Assembly (NCBI GenBank): GCA_002363575.1
Contig: DEWI01000176.1
Location: 1-10,296, forward strand
Origin: Verrucomicrobia bacterium UBA3214
GTDB taxonomy: Bacteria > Verrucomicrobiota > Kiritimatiellia > RFP12 > UBA1067
Reading direction: 5' to 3'
DNA: 10,296 nt
The notes below the pieces were generated by a model. The model did not search any database. It saw nothing but the letters and a program-made list of their open reading frames with translations, and was not told the origin of the DNA. The translations under genes and the position numbers were made by a program. Shown piece by piece: positions 1 to 7,720 of this stretch. Each line of letters starts with the position of its first letter. The first letter of the stretch is position 1.

Positions 1-1865
1 GCGGCGTTGTCGAACTCCGCGAGAGTCTTGCGGATTTCCGAGATTTCAGGAGCCTTCGCGCTGTCGCCGATGTTATAGACGATCGACGTGCCGCCCGTGA
101 GATCGACGGCGAGCACGGAAGCGCGGTTGACCGCGAAGCGCACCGCGAAGATGACGAGCGAAAGCGCGACAAGCGCGGCCGAGCCGATGCACGTCCACTT
201 GCCGAGCTTCAGGAAGTCGTAGGACGGCTGCTTGAAGAAGCGGCGCATCTTGAAAGGCACGGTGGAATCCGGCTTTACGAAGTGGTCGAAGACGAGGCGC
301 GTGACGACGAGCGCGGTGAACATCGAAAGCACCACGCCGGCCGTGAGCGTGATCGCGAAGCCGCGCACGGGGCCTGTGCCGACCACGAAGAGGATTACGC
401 CGGTGATGATCGTCGTCAAGTTGGAGTCGAAAATCGCGGTGAACGCGCGTCCATAGCCATTGGCGACGGCCGTGCCGGCGGTGGCGCCGCTCTTCTGGAA
501 CTCTTCGCGGATGCGCTCGAAGATGAGGACGTTCGCATCGACGGCCATGCCGAGCGTGAGCACGAGGCCGGCGATGCCCGGCATGGTAAGCACCGGCAGC
601 TGCAGGGAGCCGCCGCCGCCCATCGAAGGATCGTTGGCGAGCCCGCCGAGGAGATTGGCGACGATGACAAGCGCGGTGGGCAGCAGCGCGATATCGAGGA
701 AGAGCGCGATGTCCGCTACGAGACCGGCGTACCAGTAGTAGAAGAACATGAAGATCGCGACGAGCGAGAAGCCGATGCACGCCGCCCATATGCCGGAACG
801 TATCGCATCCACGCCGACCGTCGGGCTGACGGTGCTCTCGGCGAGAATCTTGAGCGGCGCGGGCAGCGCGCCGGCGTTCAAGTCCTCGGCGAGCTGGCGG
901 GCCTCTTCGCGCGAGAAGCTGCCGGTGATTTCTCCGGAGGAGCCGATTTCGCTCTGGATCGTCGGCGCGGAGATGAGCATGCCGTCGAGGACGATGGCGA
1001 GCGCGCGGCCCTGCGCGGACGGGTTCTTGGAGCCGTTGGGCTTGTATTTGCGCGTGAGCGCGGAGAACTTCTTGCCGCCCTCGCTGGAGAGGCGGAAATT
1101 GACTTTGTAGTAGGCGCTGGCAGGGTTCTTCTCCCACGATGCGTACTCGAAATCGTCACCGGAGATTTCCGCCTTGGGCATCACGAAGTGCGGCACATAG
1201 ACGTCGCGGCCGCCGGAGCGCGGATCGTCCTTCGAATAGCGGCGCTCGAGCATGAAGCGGCTGGCGCGGGTGGTCTGCCAGTTCGCGAGGCGCGCCTCGT
1301 AGCCGGGCGTGCGGGCGACTTCCTGCCAGTTGGCGGCGCGCACGTAGCCTTCGCCGTACTTCTCGTAGCCTTCCGGCGCGACGTCCTTCTCGAGAAGCTT
1401 CTGCACAAGCTCGTGGTCGCGGGCGTCCGTCAGGCGGAATTCGAGATACGCTGCGCTCTGGAGGCGGGCCTTGGCGAGGTCGCGAGCCTTGGCGTCGGCG
1501 CCGGGCAGCTGGACGAGCAGGCGGTGATCCTTCGGCAGCGACTGGATGACGGGCTCGTTCTGGCCCATGGCGTCCACGCGCTTGCGGATGACGGAGACGA
1601 TGCGCGAGTCGCAATCCTGCAAGCGGCGGTCGATCGCCATCTGCACGCCGTTCTCCGTGTTTGTTATGGCGGGATCGGCGGCGATTATGGACTCTGCGAG
1701 TTTATCGGTATCGACGCCGAGCGTGAAGCTTGTTCCGCCTGCGAGGTCGAGGCCGAGGCGCACCTTCTCTTTGGGAGGATACGTCACATAAACCGATATG
1801 GCGGCGATGAGCGCGAGAATCAGCCATTTCCAATGGTTGTTCTTCAGGAGAGTTTCCTTTAGCAT
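1..1865 (-). CDS. secDF: SecD-SecF fusion, protein translocase accessory subunit (3' end outside window)
   Basis: Membrane partner of SecYEG that uses the proton gradient to pull exported proteins out on the periplasmic side. The frame is open from the ATG at 1865 to the window edge, giving 621 visible residues. Residues 12-29 form the first membrane helix, followed by the SecD signature LGLDLAGG (37-44) and the periplasmic P1 region, which contains RVDAMGQNEPVIQ. A block of membrane helices runs from about 353 to 530 and includes VDANVLIFERIREE; its Asp443 corresponds to the conserved TM4 aspartate implicated in proton coupling. Instead of ending after the SecD domain, the chain continues into a new membrane helix (about 555-575) and a SecF-type VDLTGG motif near 584-592, so this is a fused SecDF. 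The ATG has an AGGA 12 nt upstream, a wide spacing. The family call is firm; the full length cannot be seen. Confidence 0.95.
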   Translation of the reverse strand, partial: MLKETLLKNNHWKWLILALIAAISVYVTYPPKEKVRLGLDLAGGTSFTLGVDTDKLAESIIAADPAITNTENGVQMAIDRRLQDCDSRIVSVIRKRVDAMGQNEPVIQSLPKDHRLLVQLPGADAKARDLAKARLQSAAYLEFRLTDARDHELVQKLLEKDVAPEGYEKYGEGYVRAANWQEVARTPGYEARLANWQTTRASRFMLERRYSKDDPRSGGRDVYVPHFVMPKAEISGDDFEYASWEKNPASAYYKVNFRLSSEGGKKFSALTRKYKPNGSKNPSAQGRALAIVLDGMLISAPTIQSEIGSSGEITGSFSREEARQLAEDLNAGALPAPLKILAESTVSPTVGVDAIRSGIWAACIGFSLVAIFMFFYYWYAGLVADIALFLDIALLPTALVIVANLLGGLANDPSMGGGGSLQLPVLTMPGIAGLVLTLGMAVDANVLIFERIREEFQKSGATAGTAVANGYGRAFTAIFDSNLTTIITGVILFVVGTGPVRGFAITLTAGVVLSMFTALVVTRLVFDHFVKPDSTVPFKMRRFFKQPSYDFLKLGKWTCIGSAALVALSLVIFAVRFAVNRASVLAVDLTGGTSIVYNIGDSAKAPEISEIRKTLAEFDNA

Positions 1866-1902
1866 TGTCTTTCTTTATCCTTTTATGGCCAAACGGCGGG
1901 GA

Positions 1903-1911
1903 ATTATACCA
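1903..1911 (-). promoter_or_regulatory. secDF promoter, extended -10
   Basis: On the minus strand the sequence reads TTTTGGTATAATTC, an extended -10 (TGG plus a perfect TATAAT). Transcription would start near 1896, leaving a leader of about 30 nt before the ATG at 1865, with AAAGGA as the likely ribosome site. No convincing -35 hexamer is seen. The box overlaps the TAA stop codon of uppP at 1904-1906, so secDF can be transcribed independently of uppP as well as by read-through from it. Confidence 0.7.
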
Positions 1912-2686
1912 AAACGAGCGTAGAAAGTCCAGCGGCCAGACAGTATATCCCGAACCACCAGAAGCGCCGCCCCTTCAGCGCCTTGACGAGAAGAGCGAGC
2001 GAAAAATATCCCGTGACGGCGGCGAGCGCGGCGCCGTACGCCGTCAGCGCCCACGAAGGCTCGCCAGCGCCGGCATCCATCCCCTTGAAAAGCTCCAGCA
2101 CGGCGGCGCCGGCGATCAGCGGCGCCGACATGAGGAAAGAGAATTCGGCCGCCTTGGAGGCATCGATCTTCGCGCCGCGCGCGGCTGCGAGCGTCATGCC
2201 GCTGCGGGAGACGCCGGGAAGCAGCGCGAGCGCCTGCGCCGCGCCCATGACGAGGGCGCGCGTGAGATTGACTTCCTTGCCGCCCTGCGGAATGTAGCGC
2301 GTGCCGATCAGCATCGCGCCGGTGAACATCAAAAGCGCGCCGACCATCTTCGCATTCTCGAAAAGCGCGTCTATCCTGTCGTTGAAAACCGCATAGACGG
2401 CGATTGCCGGCAGGGCGCTGGCGAAAATCCGCAGCACGTACAGCCAGGCGCGAATGCCGGCGACGCGGCCGTCGGCGCCGGCGAGGCCGCGCGCAAGGCT
2501 CCATACGACCTTGCGGTAGTACGCGAAGATGGCGACGAGCGTTCCGAGGTGCAGAAAGACGTTGAGGCGCATGCCGCCTTCGCGTATTCCCAGCAAATGC
2601 TCGCCAATGACAAGGTGCCCGGAGCTGGAAACCGGCAAAAACTCCGCCACGCCCTGGAGGATCGACAAAATCGTTACTTCTAGCAT
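1904..2686 (-). CDS. uppP: Undecaprenyl-diphosphate phosphatase UppP (BacA family)
   Basis: Inner-membrane enzyme that dephosphorylates undecaprenyl pyrophosphate to the monophosphate carrier used for peptidoglycan, O-antigen and other glycan export. Its loss typically raises bacitracin sensitivity. The product is 260 residues, a normal family length, with about eight hydrophobic segments. Both signature motifs are present: QGVAEFLPVSSSGH at residues 11-24, carrying the (E/Q)xxxE motif as Q11 and E15 plus His24, and PGVSRSGMT at 157-165 with the catalytic Arg161. I chose the ATG at 2686 because the family starts a few residues before the Q/E motif. An ATG 33 bases further upstream would lie before the promoter. 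The gene precedes secDF by 38 bases on the same strand and is divergent from the DUF2723 gene. Identification is very secure. Confidence 0.97.
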   Translation of the reverse strand: MLEVTILSILQGVAEFLPVSSSGHLVIGEHLLGIREGGMRLNVFLHLGTLVAIFAYYRKVVWSLARGLAGADGRVAGIRAWLYVLRIFASALPAIAVYAVFNDRIDALFENAKMVGALLMFTGAMLIGTRYIPQGGKEVNLTRALVMGAAQALALLPGVSRSGMTLAAARGAKIDASKAAEFSFLMSAPLIAGAAVLELFKGMDAGAGEPSWALTAYGAALAAVTGYFSLALLVKALKGRRFWWFGIYCLAAGLSTLVLV

Positions 2687-2695
2687 CGGGCGCGT

Positions 2696-2704
2696 ATTAT
2701 ACCA
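2696..2704 (-). promoter_or_regulatory. uppP promoter, extended -10, nearly leaderless
   Basis: The minus strand reads TATGGTATAATACGCG from 2706 to 2691, with an extended -10 (TGG) and a perfect TATAAT. Only nine bases separate the hexamer from the uppP ATG at 2686, so the predicted transcript starts about three bases before the start codon. There is no room for a Shine-Dalgarno sequence on such an mRNA. No clear -35 hexamer is present at the usual distance. Confidence 0.7.
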
Positions 2705-2792
2705 TAATTCCAGCGGCAAAATCCGCAGCGCGGCGAAATTCCCGTTTTCGCGCGCGTCTTCCCTGTGCGGCAGGGCGGCTTCGCCGAAAATA

Positions 2793-2801
2793 TGCTATAA
2801 T
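2793..2801 (+). promoter_or_regulatory. Promoter of the DUF2723 gene, extended -10, leaderless
   Basis: The plus strand reads TATGCTATAATACGCCGC immediately before the ATG at 2809. The TGC plus TATAAT element ends only seven bases before the start codon, so transcription should begin at or one base before the ATG. The first 15 bases of this promoter match the divergent uppP promoter with a single difference (C for G). The -35 region is GC-rich and unlike TTGACA. Confidence 0.7.
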
Positions 2802-2808
2802 ACGCCGC

Positions 2809-5800
2809 ATGAAAAGAGACAGCTTTTTTACGAAACTCGACTGGGCGGCGTTCTGGACGGCGACATTGGCGACATGCGCCGTGTATTTTCCGACGCTCGG
2901 CCCTTCCGTCGGGCTGGAAGATTCCGGAGAGCTTGCCACGGCCGCCGCGCATCTCGGAGTGCCGCATCCGCCGGGCTATCCGTTCTGGACGCTGTGTTCA
3001 TGGATATTCTGCAAGCTGTTTTCCTGGGTGACGTACATGGGGCACCCGACGCCGGCATGGGCGGTCTCGTGCTGCTCGGCGGTGTTCGGCGCGCTCGCCG
3101 CCGGCTGCACCGCGATGCTGATTTGCAGATCGTCGCGCGACTTCATCGGCGACGGCGACGGCGCCTCCGCAAAGGCGCACGCCGCGATGGCCTTCGGCGG
3201 CGGCGTGGCCGGCGCGCTGACATTCGCGCTTTCTCCCGTGGAGTGGAGCCAATCGACGATAGTGGAGATATATTCGCTGAACGCGCTCTTCCTGATGTGG
3301 GTTTTCCTGCTTTCCTACCGTTGGATGCGCAAACCCTCCGACAAGATACTCTGGTTCACGGCTTTCGTGTTCGGGCTGGGGCTGACCAACTACCAGGTCC
3401 TGCTTTTCGCGGTAGTCCCGCTGGCGCTGATAATCATGATGAAGAACCTGTCGCTTTTCCGCGACGTCTTCATCTACCTCGTCCCCGTGGCGCTCGTGTA
3501 TCAGCTCATGCAGATAGGGCAGCTAGGCGCGGCGAGCGTCTTCATGCAGCGCGACGTGATCGACAAGCACATCCCCGTGGGCATAAGCGAAAAACTCTTC
3601 GGCGACGACCTCCTGCTACGCCGCTACGGCTACGAAACCTTCAAAGACCTCGCTGAAGGCAGAGGCGTCGCAAGGCGCATGCTCCAATTCTGGAAAAGCC
3701 AGCACTTCAGCCTCAGCCCGGAGATCGTGGACGGCATGGAGAGCCACGGATCGTACAGCCTCGCCGCGCACACCTCCGCGTGCCCATCGACGACGCTGAT
3801 AGCGCTCGGCGTCGTCCTCGTGGTCGCCGCGATCGTCGCCGCGGCGATCTTCAAGCGCCGCGGGGAAATCGCGAAAGCCGCCGCCGCGCTGAAGTTCTGC
3901 GGACTGGGCGGCGCCGGCGCCATCGCGCTTTCGCTCGTCTTCGCCACGGAGGCGCGCTGGGAAGGGGCGCGGCTGGAAATCGCGCCGCTGATCGAGCCGC
4001 GCTGGTACGCGGCGATAGGCGCGCTCGCCGCCGCCTCGTGCATATGCGCCGCAGTCGTCGCCGTTCTCCTCCCGGAACGCGAAGACGCAAAGCCGCAGGC
4101 GGAAAGCGGCGGCGGCATCGCCGCGCTCTGGCGCGACTACCGCTCCGCCGTCGCCGCCAACTTCGCGGCGCTGCGCTCGCTCGACGCGACGGCGAAGAAG
4201 TGGCTCTACGGCGCGCTGGCGTGCGCCGCGCTCGCCGTAATCGTGGCGCTGCTGGCGCCGAAGGCGGGCGCGTTCTCGCTCGCCGACCCGGTAATGGAAA
4301 TGCAGGTGGCGATGCAGCGCGCCGCGGACGGCCGCATGATGACCTACGCGAAGACCTACCAAGGCCCGGCATACCCGTGGATGAAATCCACGTGCGTATT
4401 CGGCGCGCTCGTCGCGCTTCTCGTGGCGCTGGCGGCGCGCACGCGGCGCGGCCTGATGTTCGCGCTGCCCGTGGCGGCGCTGCACATCGCGGCGTTCACG
4501 CTGCTGCGCGGCGGCGCGATGAACGGCCTCACGCATCCGGCGAGCTGGTGGTTCTGCTGGCCGATCGCCTGGAACTTCGTGCTGCTGGCGCTGGCGTGGC
4601 TCACGCTGCCGAACGGCAGAAGCGTGGCCGGCGCGGCATTCTTCGCGCAGCTCGGCGTGAGCTTCTACGCATACATGCCGGTCGTGAGCGACTTGCGCAA
4701 TCCTCCGATGAACTGGGGCTACCCGCGCACGTGGGAAGGCTTCAAGCACGCCATAATGCGCGGCCAGTACGAGGCCATAGGCGTGCGCGATTTCGCGGGC
4801 GCGAAGGATTTCTTCGGCTTCCTGTTCACGCAGATCAAGCACTATTGCGGCGACGTCAGGCTGCAATTCACCGACGCGATGCTCTTCTTCCTCCCCGTGC
4901 CGTTCGCGGCCGGCCACTGGCTCGTCGCGAAAGAGCGCCGCAAGACGTTCTGGCAGTGGATGGGCGCCGTCGCCGTCTGCTTCCTGATGATGTCCATACT
5001 GCTCATCCTTCTCGCCAACGTTCGCGGCGACATCCAGGACGGCTTCATCCAGAAGGTGAAATTCATTTCTTCGCACGCGATGATCGCGCTGTGGATCGGC
5101 TACGGGCTGGCGTTCGCCGGCGCCGCCGCGCTGCTCTGGAAAAAGCTGCGCGCGAGGCGCATGCTTTTCGCCTGCGCCTTCGCGTGCGTCGCGATCCTGA
5201 CGGCGTTCATCGCCCCTATAGTGCAGAACTACACCGACGAACAGATGGTCTTCGAGCTTGGCGGCTCCGAGCAGAACGGCCACACCTTCGGCTGGCAGTT
5301 CGGCGCATACCAGCTCGACGGCGCAAAGGCGATCCGCGAACAGCTCGTGGCCGACGAAGAACCGCTGCCGGATCCTTCGTGGCCGCCGCCCATGGAGCCG
5401 GGCGCGATTTTCTTCGGCGGCACGGATCCGGGGCGTTTCGTCCCGACGTACATGATCTACTCGGCGTTGTACCGCCCCGACGTGTATCTGATCACGCAGA
5501 ACGCGCTTGCCGACGATACCTACATGTCCGTCGAGCGCGATCTCTACGGCGATGAAATCTGGATTCCCTCCAAGGAGGATTCCGGGAAGGCTTTCGCCAT
5601 CTACGACGCAGAAAACACCGACAAGCGCAAGGAGAACGGCAAGCTGCAGGTCGAAGGCGCCCTGAACGTCATGAAAATCAACGGCATCCTCGCGAAGATG
5701 ATGTTCGAGCACGACCGCCTGCGCCGCGCCTTCTATGTGGAGGAAAGCTACGCGATCCCGTGGATGTACCCGTATCTGTCGCCGCACGGCCTCATCATGA

Positions 5801-6567
5801 AGCTCAATGCCGGCGAGACCCCGTACAACGCCCAGACCGCCGCCAAGGACAGGGATTTCTGGGATTGGTACATGAGGCGGCTGCTGGCCGACCCGATGTA
5901 CAGGAGGGATTTCGCCGGGCAGAAGTCGTTCTCGAAGCTGCGCGCGGCGATAGGCGGCCTGTACCTCAGCCAATCGCGCCGCGACGACGCCGCGCGCGCC
6001 TACCGCGAGGCCGTGCTGCTCTACCCGGCGTCTCCCGAAGCCGTGTTCCGCTACATGCAGGAGATACTCGTAGCGCGCGGCAAGTTCGACGAAGCCCTCG
6101 ACATCCTCGACTACACCCAGAAGATCGACCCCAACAACCAGCGCCTCGACCACACGCGCGAATTCATCGAGCAGATGCGGCTCTGCCGCGACACGATCAG
6201 GAAATTCGAGCGCCCTTACAAGGAAGGCAAGCTCCCGCCCGCAGGCCAGCGCCTGCTCGCAAGATGCTACGAAATGACGGAGCGCCAGGTCGAAGCCGCG
6301 ATGGTATGGCGCAATATCACCGCCACCGTTCGCGATCCCGAGGAACTGCGCCACATCGCGAACCTCTTCACCGCTTGCGGAATGTTCGCGGACGCCGCGA
6401 AATCGCTGGCGCGCCTCGAAGCGCTGGCCCCGAAATCCTCCACGCTTGATTGGCTGGCGCTCGCAAAGGCGCAGTCCGCCGCAGGCAAGGAAGACGACGC
6501 CAAGCGCTCCATCGAGACGGCCATGCAGATCGACCGCGCCACCGCCGAACGCGCCATGCGCGAATGA
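2809..6567 (+). CDS. DUF2723 (TMEM260-like) polytopic membrane protein with C-terminal TPR domain, probable GT-C glycosyltransferase
   Basis: The product has 1252 residues. After one membrane helix (12-30) comes the DUF2723 hallmark: acidic EDSGE at 37-41, then LGVPHPPGYP at 49-58, and WSQSTIVEIYSLN at 146-158. This family shares the GT-C architecture of multi-pass enzymes that use a lipid-linked sugar; the eukaryotic member TMEM260 is an O-mannosyltransferase. The acidic first loop is the expected catalytic site. Many membrane helices follow to about residue 800, with an Ala-rich insert around 325-560 that is hard to place. Residues 803-1040 look soluble and contain FFGGTDPGRF. From about 1042 to the end there are roughly five TPR-like repeats, for example the helix pairs ending VLLYPAS and YTQKIDPNN. 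Substrate and acceptor are unknown. Divergence from uppP fits a link to undecaprenyl-linked sugars, but that is inference. Confidence 0.85.
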   Translation: MKRDSFFTKLDWAAFWTATLATCAVYFPTLGPSVGLEDSGELATAAAHLGVPHPPGYPFWTLCSWIFCKLFSWVTYMGHPTPAWAVSCCSAVFGALAAGCTAMLICRSSRDFIGDGDGASAKAHAAMAFGGGVAGALTFALSPVEWSQSTIVEIYSLNALFLMWVFLLSYRWMRKPSDKILWFTAFVFGLGLTNYQVLLFAVVPLALIIMMKNLSLFRDVFIYLVPVALVYQLMQIGQLGAASVFMQRDVIDKHIPVGISEKLFGDDLLLRRYGYETFKDLAEGRGVARRMLQFWKSQHFSLSPEIVDGMESHGSYSLAAHTSACPSTTLIALGVVLVVAAIVAAAIFKRRGEIAKAAAALKFCGLGGAGAIALSLVFATEARWEGARLEIAPLIEPRWYAAIGALAAASCICAAVVAVLLPEREDAKPQAESGGGIAALWRDYRSAVAANFAALRSLDATAKKWLYGALACAALAVIVALLAPKAGAFSLADPVMEMQVAMQRAADGRMMTYAKTYQGPAYPWMKSTCVFGALVALLVALAARTRRGLMFALPVAALHIAAFTLLRGGAMNGLTHPASWWFCWPIAWNFVLLALAWLTLPNGRSVAGAAFFAQLGVSFYAYMPVVSDLRNPPMNWGYPRTWEGFKHAIMRGQYEAIGVRDFAGAKDFFGFLFTQIKHYCGDVRLQFTDAMLFFLPVPFAAGHWLVAKERRKTFWQWMGAVAVCFLMMSILLILLANVRGDIQDGFIQKVKFISSHAMIALWIGYGLAFAGAAALLWKKLRARRMLFACAFACVAILTAFIAPIVQNYTDEQMVFELGGSEQNGHTFGWQFGAYQLDGAKAIREQLVADEEPLPDPSWPPPMEPGAIFFGGTDPGRFVPTYMIYSALYRPDVYLITQNALADDTYMSVERDLYGDEIWIPSKEDSGKAFAIYDAENTDKRKENGKLQVEGALNVMKINGILAKMMFEHDRLRRAFYVEESYAIPWMYPYLSPHGLIMKLNAGETPYNAQTAAKDRDFWDWYMRRLLADPMYRRDFAGQKSFSKLRAAIGGLYLSQSRRDDAARAYREAVLLYPASPEAVFRYMQEILVARGKFDEALDILDYTQKIDPNNQRLDHTREFIEQMRLCRDTIRKFERPYKEGKLPPAGQRLLARCYEMTERQVEAAMVWRNITATVRDPEELRHIANLFTACGMFADAAKSLARLEALAPKSSTLDWLALAKAQSAAGKEDDAKRSIETAMQIDRATAERAMRE

Positions 6568-6571
6568 GCGC

Positions 6572-6596
6572 CCCGCGCGCGGAACGGTCGCGCGGG
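6572..6596. terminator. GC-rich hairpin between convergent genes, possible terminator
   Basis: CCCGCGCG at 6572-6579 can pair with CGCGCGGG at 6589-6596 across a 9-base loop, five bases after the stop codon of the DUF2723 gene. A second imperfect palindrome, centred on CCCGTACGGG at 6622-6631, lies nearer the end of the convergent YitT gene. Neither is followed by a T-run on either strand, so these are not classical intrinsic terminators. They may only stabilise 3' ends or assist termination. Confidence 0.35.
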
Positions 6597-6643
6597 AGCC
6601 TGGAAGTCTGGCGCGCCCCTCCCCGTACGGGAGCAACGGCGCG

Positions 6644-7555
6644 TCAATTCCGCGGGCGCAGATAGAAGCGGCCGATGACGCGGGAAGTGGAAATCGTGTC
6701 GATGAAAGCGTCGGGGTCGATGCCCTTGCAGAGCGTGTAGATGTGCGGGGTGTCGTCGGCGGCGACGACGGACATGACGATTTGCCTGGCGTCGCCCTTG
6801 AAGCCGCCGCGGGCGTCCATAACCGTGGCGCCATGATGGCTGATGCGGTAGATGGCCTCGCAAATCTTCGCCGCGCGCGTCGTGACGATCAGCAGCGTCT
6901 GGTACTGGTAGGTGCGGTACATCAGGTGGATCACCTGGAGATAGACGAACTGATAGACGATCGAATACAGCGAGCCGGTCCAGCCGAACTTGAAGCCGCC
7001 CAAGAGGAGGATCGCCGCATTGAAGGCGAGGATCAGATTCCACGTTTCGCGGCCCTTCTTCTCGGAGAGGTAGATGGCGATGAAGTCCAGGCCTCCGGAA
7101 GTGGCGTTGCACCGCAGGCAGAGGGAGATCGCGAAGCCGAAGACTATGCCGCCGAAGAGCGAAGTTATCACGGGGTCGGATTTCAGGCGCGCGAGATCGT
7201 CGGCGGGTATAGCGGAAGTAATGGCGTCCACCGGCACGAGGTCGGTCAAGAATCCCGAGAGGAAGATGACGTAGAGCGACTGCAAGGTAAAGCGCTTGCC
7301 GATGTATTTAAAGCCTATCCATACGGGAATGGCGTTGAGAATGAGGTTGATCGGCCCGAAAGGGACCTGGTACGAGCCGCCGAAGGCATCCACGATGCTC
7401 TGCATCACGCGCTGCACGAGGATCGCCACGCCAGCGGCGCCTCCGGGATACAACTCCCCCCACTCGACGAAAGTGCGGTAGTCCAGAGCCATGATCGCCG
7501 ATGCGACGGCCAGTACGAGATAGCGGGTGATTTCTGCCTGTATTTTCGTTTTCAT
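6644..7555 (-). CDS. YitT-family membrane protein (DUF161 + DUF2179)
   Basis: The product has 303 residues from the ATG at 7555. The N-terminal membrane domain has about five to six helices and two family landmarks: PGG at 37-39, matching the usual FPGG turn, and CNATSGGLDFIA near 150-160, matching the (S/A)TGGTD motif. The C-terminal soluble DUF2179 domain spans about 218-303 and includes GATVMDARGGFKGD and GIDPDAFID. YitT/YpjC-type proteins are widespread, and their molecular function is not firmly established, so no substrate is assigned. The frame stays open 39 codons upstream, but that stretch crosses the promoter and is basic and non-hydrophobic, so I reject the longer start. The gene converges on the DUF2723 gene and is divergent from the tRNA. 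Confidence 0.9.
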   Translation of the reverse strand: MKTKIQAEITRYLVLAVASAIMALDYRTFVEWGELYPGGAAGVAILVQRVMQSIVDAFGGSYQVPFGPINLILNAIPVWIGFKYIGKRFTLQSLYVIFLSGFLTDLVPVDAITSAIPADDLARLKSDPVITSLFGGIVFGFAISLCLRCNATSGGLDFIAIYLSEKKGRETWNLILAFNAAILLLGGFKFGWTGSLYSIVYQFVYLQVIHLMYRTYQYQTLLIVTTRAAKICEAIYRISHHGATVMDARGGFKGDARQIVMSVVAADDTPHIYTLCKGIDPDAFIDTISTSRVIGRFYLRPRN

Positions 7556-7593
7556 TTCGATTCCATGACGCTGGGAGCGTGCGGGAGCGCGAT

Positions 7594-7602
7594 ATTTTAC
7601 CA
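7594..7602 (-). promoter_or_regulatory. Promoter of the YitT-family gene, extended -10
   Basis: The minus strand reads ATATGGTAAAATAT from 7605 to 7592, with TGG followed by TAAAAT. Transcription should start near 7587, giving a leader of about 32 nt before the ATG at 7555. The -35 position falls in a GC-only palindrome (7611-7624), so recognition must rely on the extended -10 or on an activator. Confidence 0.65.
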
Positions 7603-7610
7603 TATTTCCC

Positions 7611-7624
7611 CGCGCCGCGGCGCG
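7611..7624. repeat. Perfect 14-bp GC palindrome upstream of the YitT gene
   Basis: CGCGCCGCGGCGCG is a perfect palindrome lying in the -35 region of the minus-strand YitT promoter. It could be an operator half-site pair, or simply a chance product of the high GC content; nothing else identifies a binding protein. Confidence 0.5.
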
Positions 7625-7625
7625 T

Positions 7626-7706
7626 GCGCCCGTCCGGAAAGCCGCAAAACGGGGGAAACGCGAAAAAAGCAAAAAATGATTCCGCCCCCCTTGCGCGGAC
7701 GGGCGC
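7626..7706. repeat. 11-bp inverted repeat between divergent promoters
   Basis: GCGCCCGTCCG at 7626-7636 is exactly repeated in inverted form as CGGACGGGCGC at 7696-7706. The two arms are separated by 59 bases that include a purine-rich, A-tract segment (about 7638-7680). GGGGG at 7651-7655 can also pair with CCCCC at 7686-7690 inside the arms. The element sits between the YitT promoter and the tRNA promoter and is transcribed by neither, so a DNA-level role (operator or looping site) is more likely than an RNA hairpin. Confidence 0.55.
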
Positions 7707-7711
7707 GGATA

Positions 7712-7720
7712 TGGTAAAAT
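7712..7720 (+). promoter_or_regulatory. tRNA gene promoter, extended -10
   Basis: ATATGGTAAAATAT at 7709-7722 contains TGG followed by TAAAAT. Start of transcription is expected near 7727, about eight bases before the mature tRNA 5' end. A weak TTGCGC at 7691-7696 lies 18 bases upstream of the hexamer and could serve as a -35. The 14-base core is identical to that of the divergent YitT promoter. Confidence 0.75.

Noticed and set aside
282..1862. Open reading frame of 526 codons on the plus strand opposite secDF
   Set aside because: It is in antisense register to secDF, with charged repetitive composition. The minus-strand frame has unmistakable SecD motifs.
1865..2683. Open reading frame of 272 codons on the plus strand opposite uppP
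   Set aside because: It is an in-register antisense shadow; uppP on the minus strand has both catalytic motifs and a promoter.
2687..2719. Longer uppP start adding 11 residues (ATG at 2719)
   Set aside because: The added codons contain the -10 element itself, and UppP proteins normally begin just before the (E/Q)xxxE motif.
6568..6643. Classical intrinsic terminator between the convergent genes
   Set aside because: GC-rich hairpins are present, but there is no T-run on either strand, so only a low-confidence hairpin is listed.
3616..6834. Open reading frame of 1072 codons on the minus strand, antisense to the DUF2723 gene
   Set aside because: It lies in the same codon register as the sense gene, so its stops would need sense codons TTA, CTA or TCA, which are rare in GC-rich genes. 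Its translation is Arg- and His-rich low-complexity sequence with no recognisable domain, and it runs into the YitT region.
7556..7672. Longer YitT-family start adding 39 residues (ATG at 7672)
   Set aside because: The extension crosses the extended -10 promoter and is basic, unlike the family N-terminus; the ATG at 7555 starts right before the first membrane helix.
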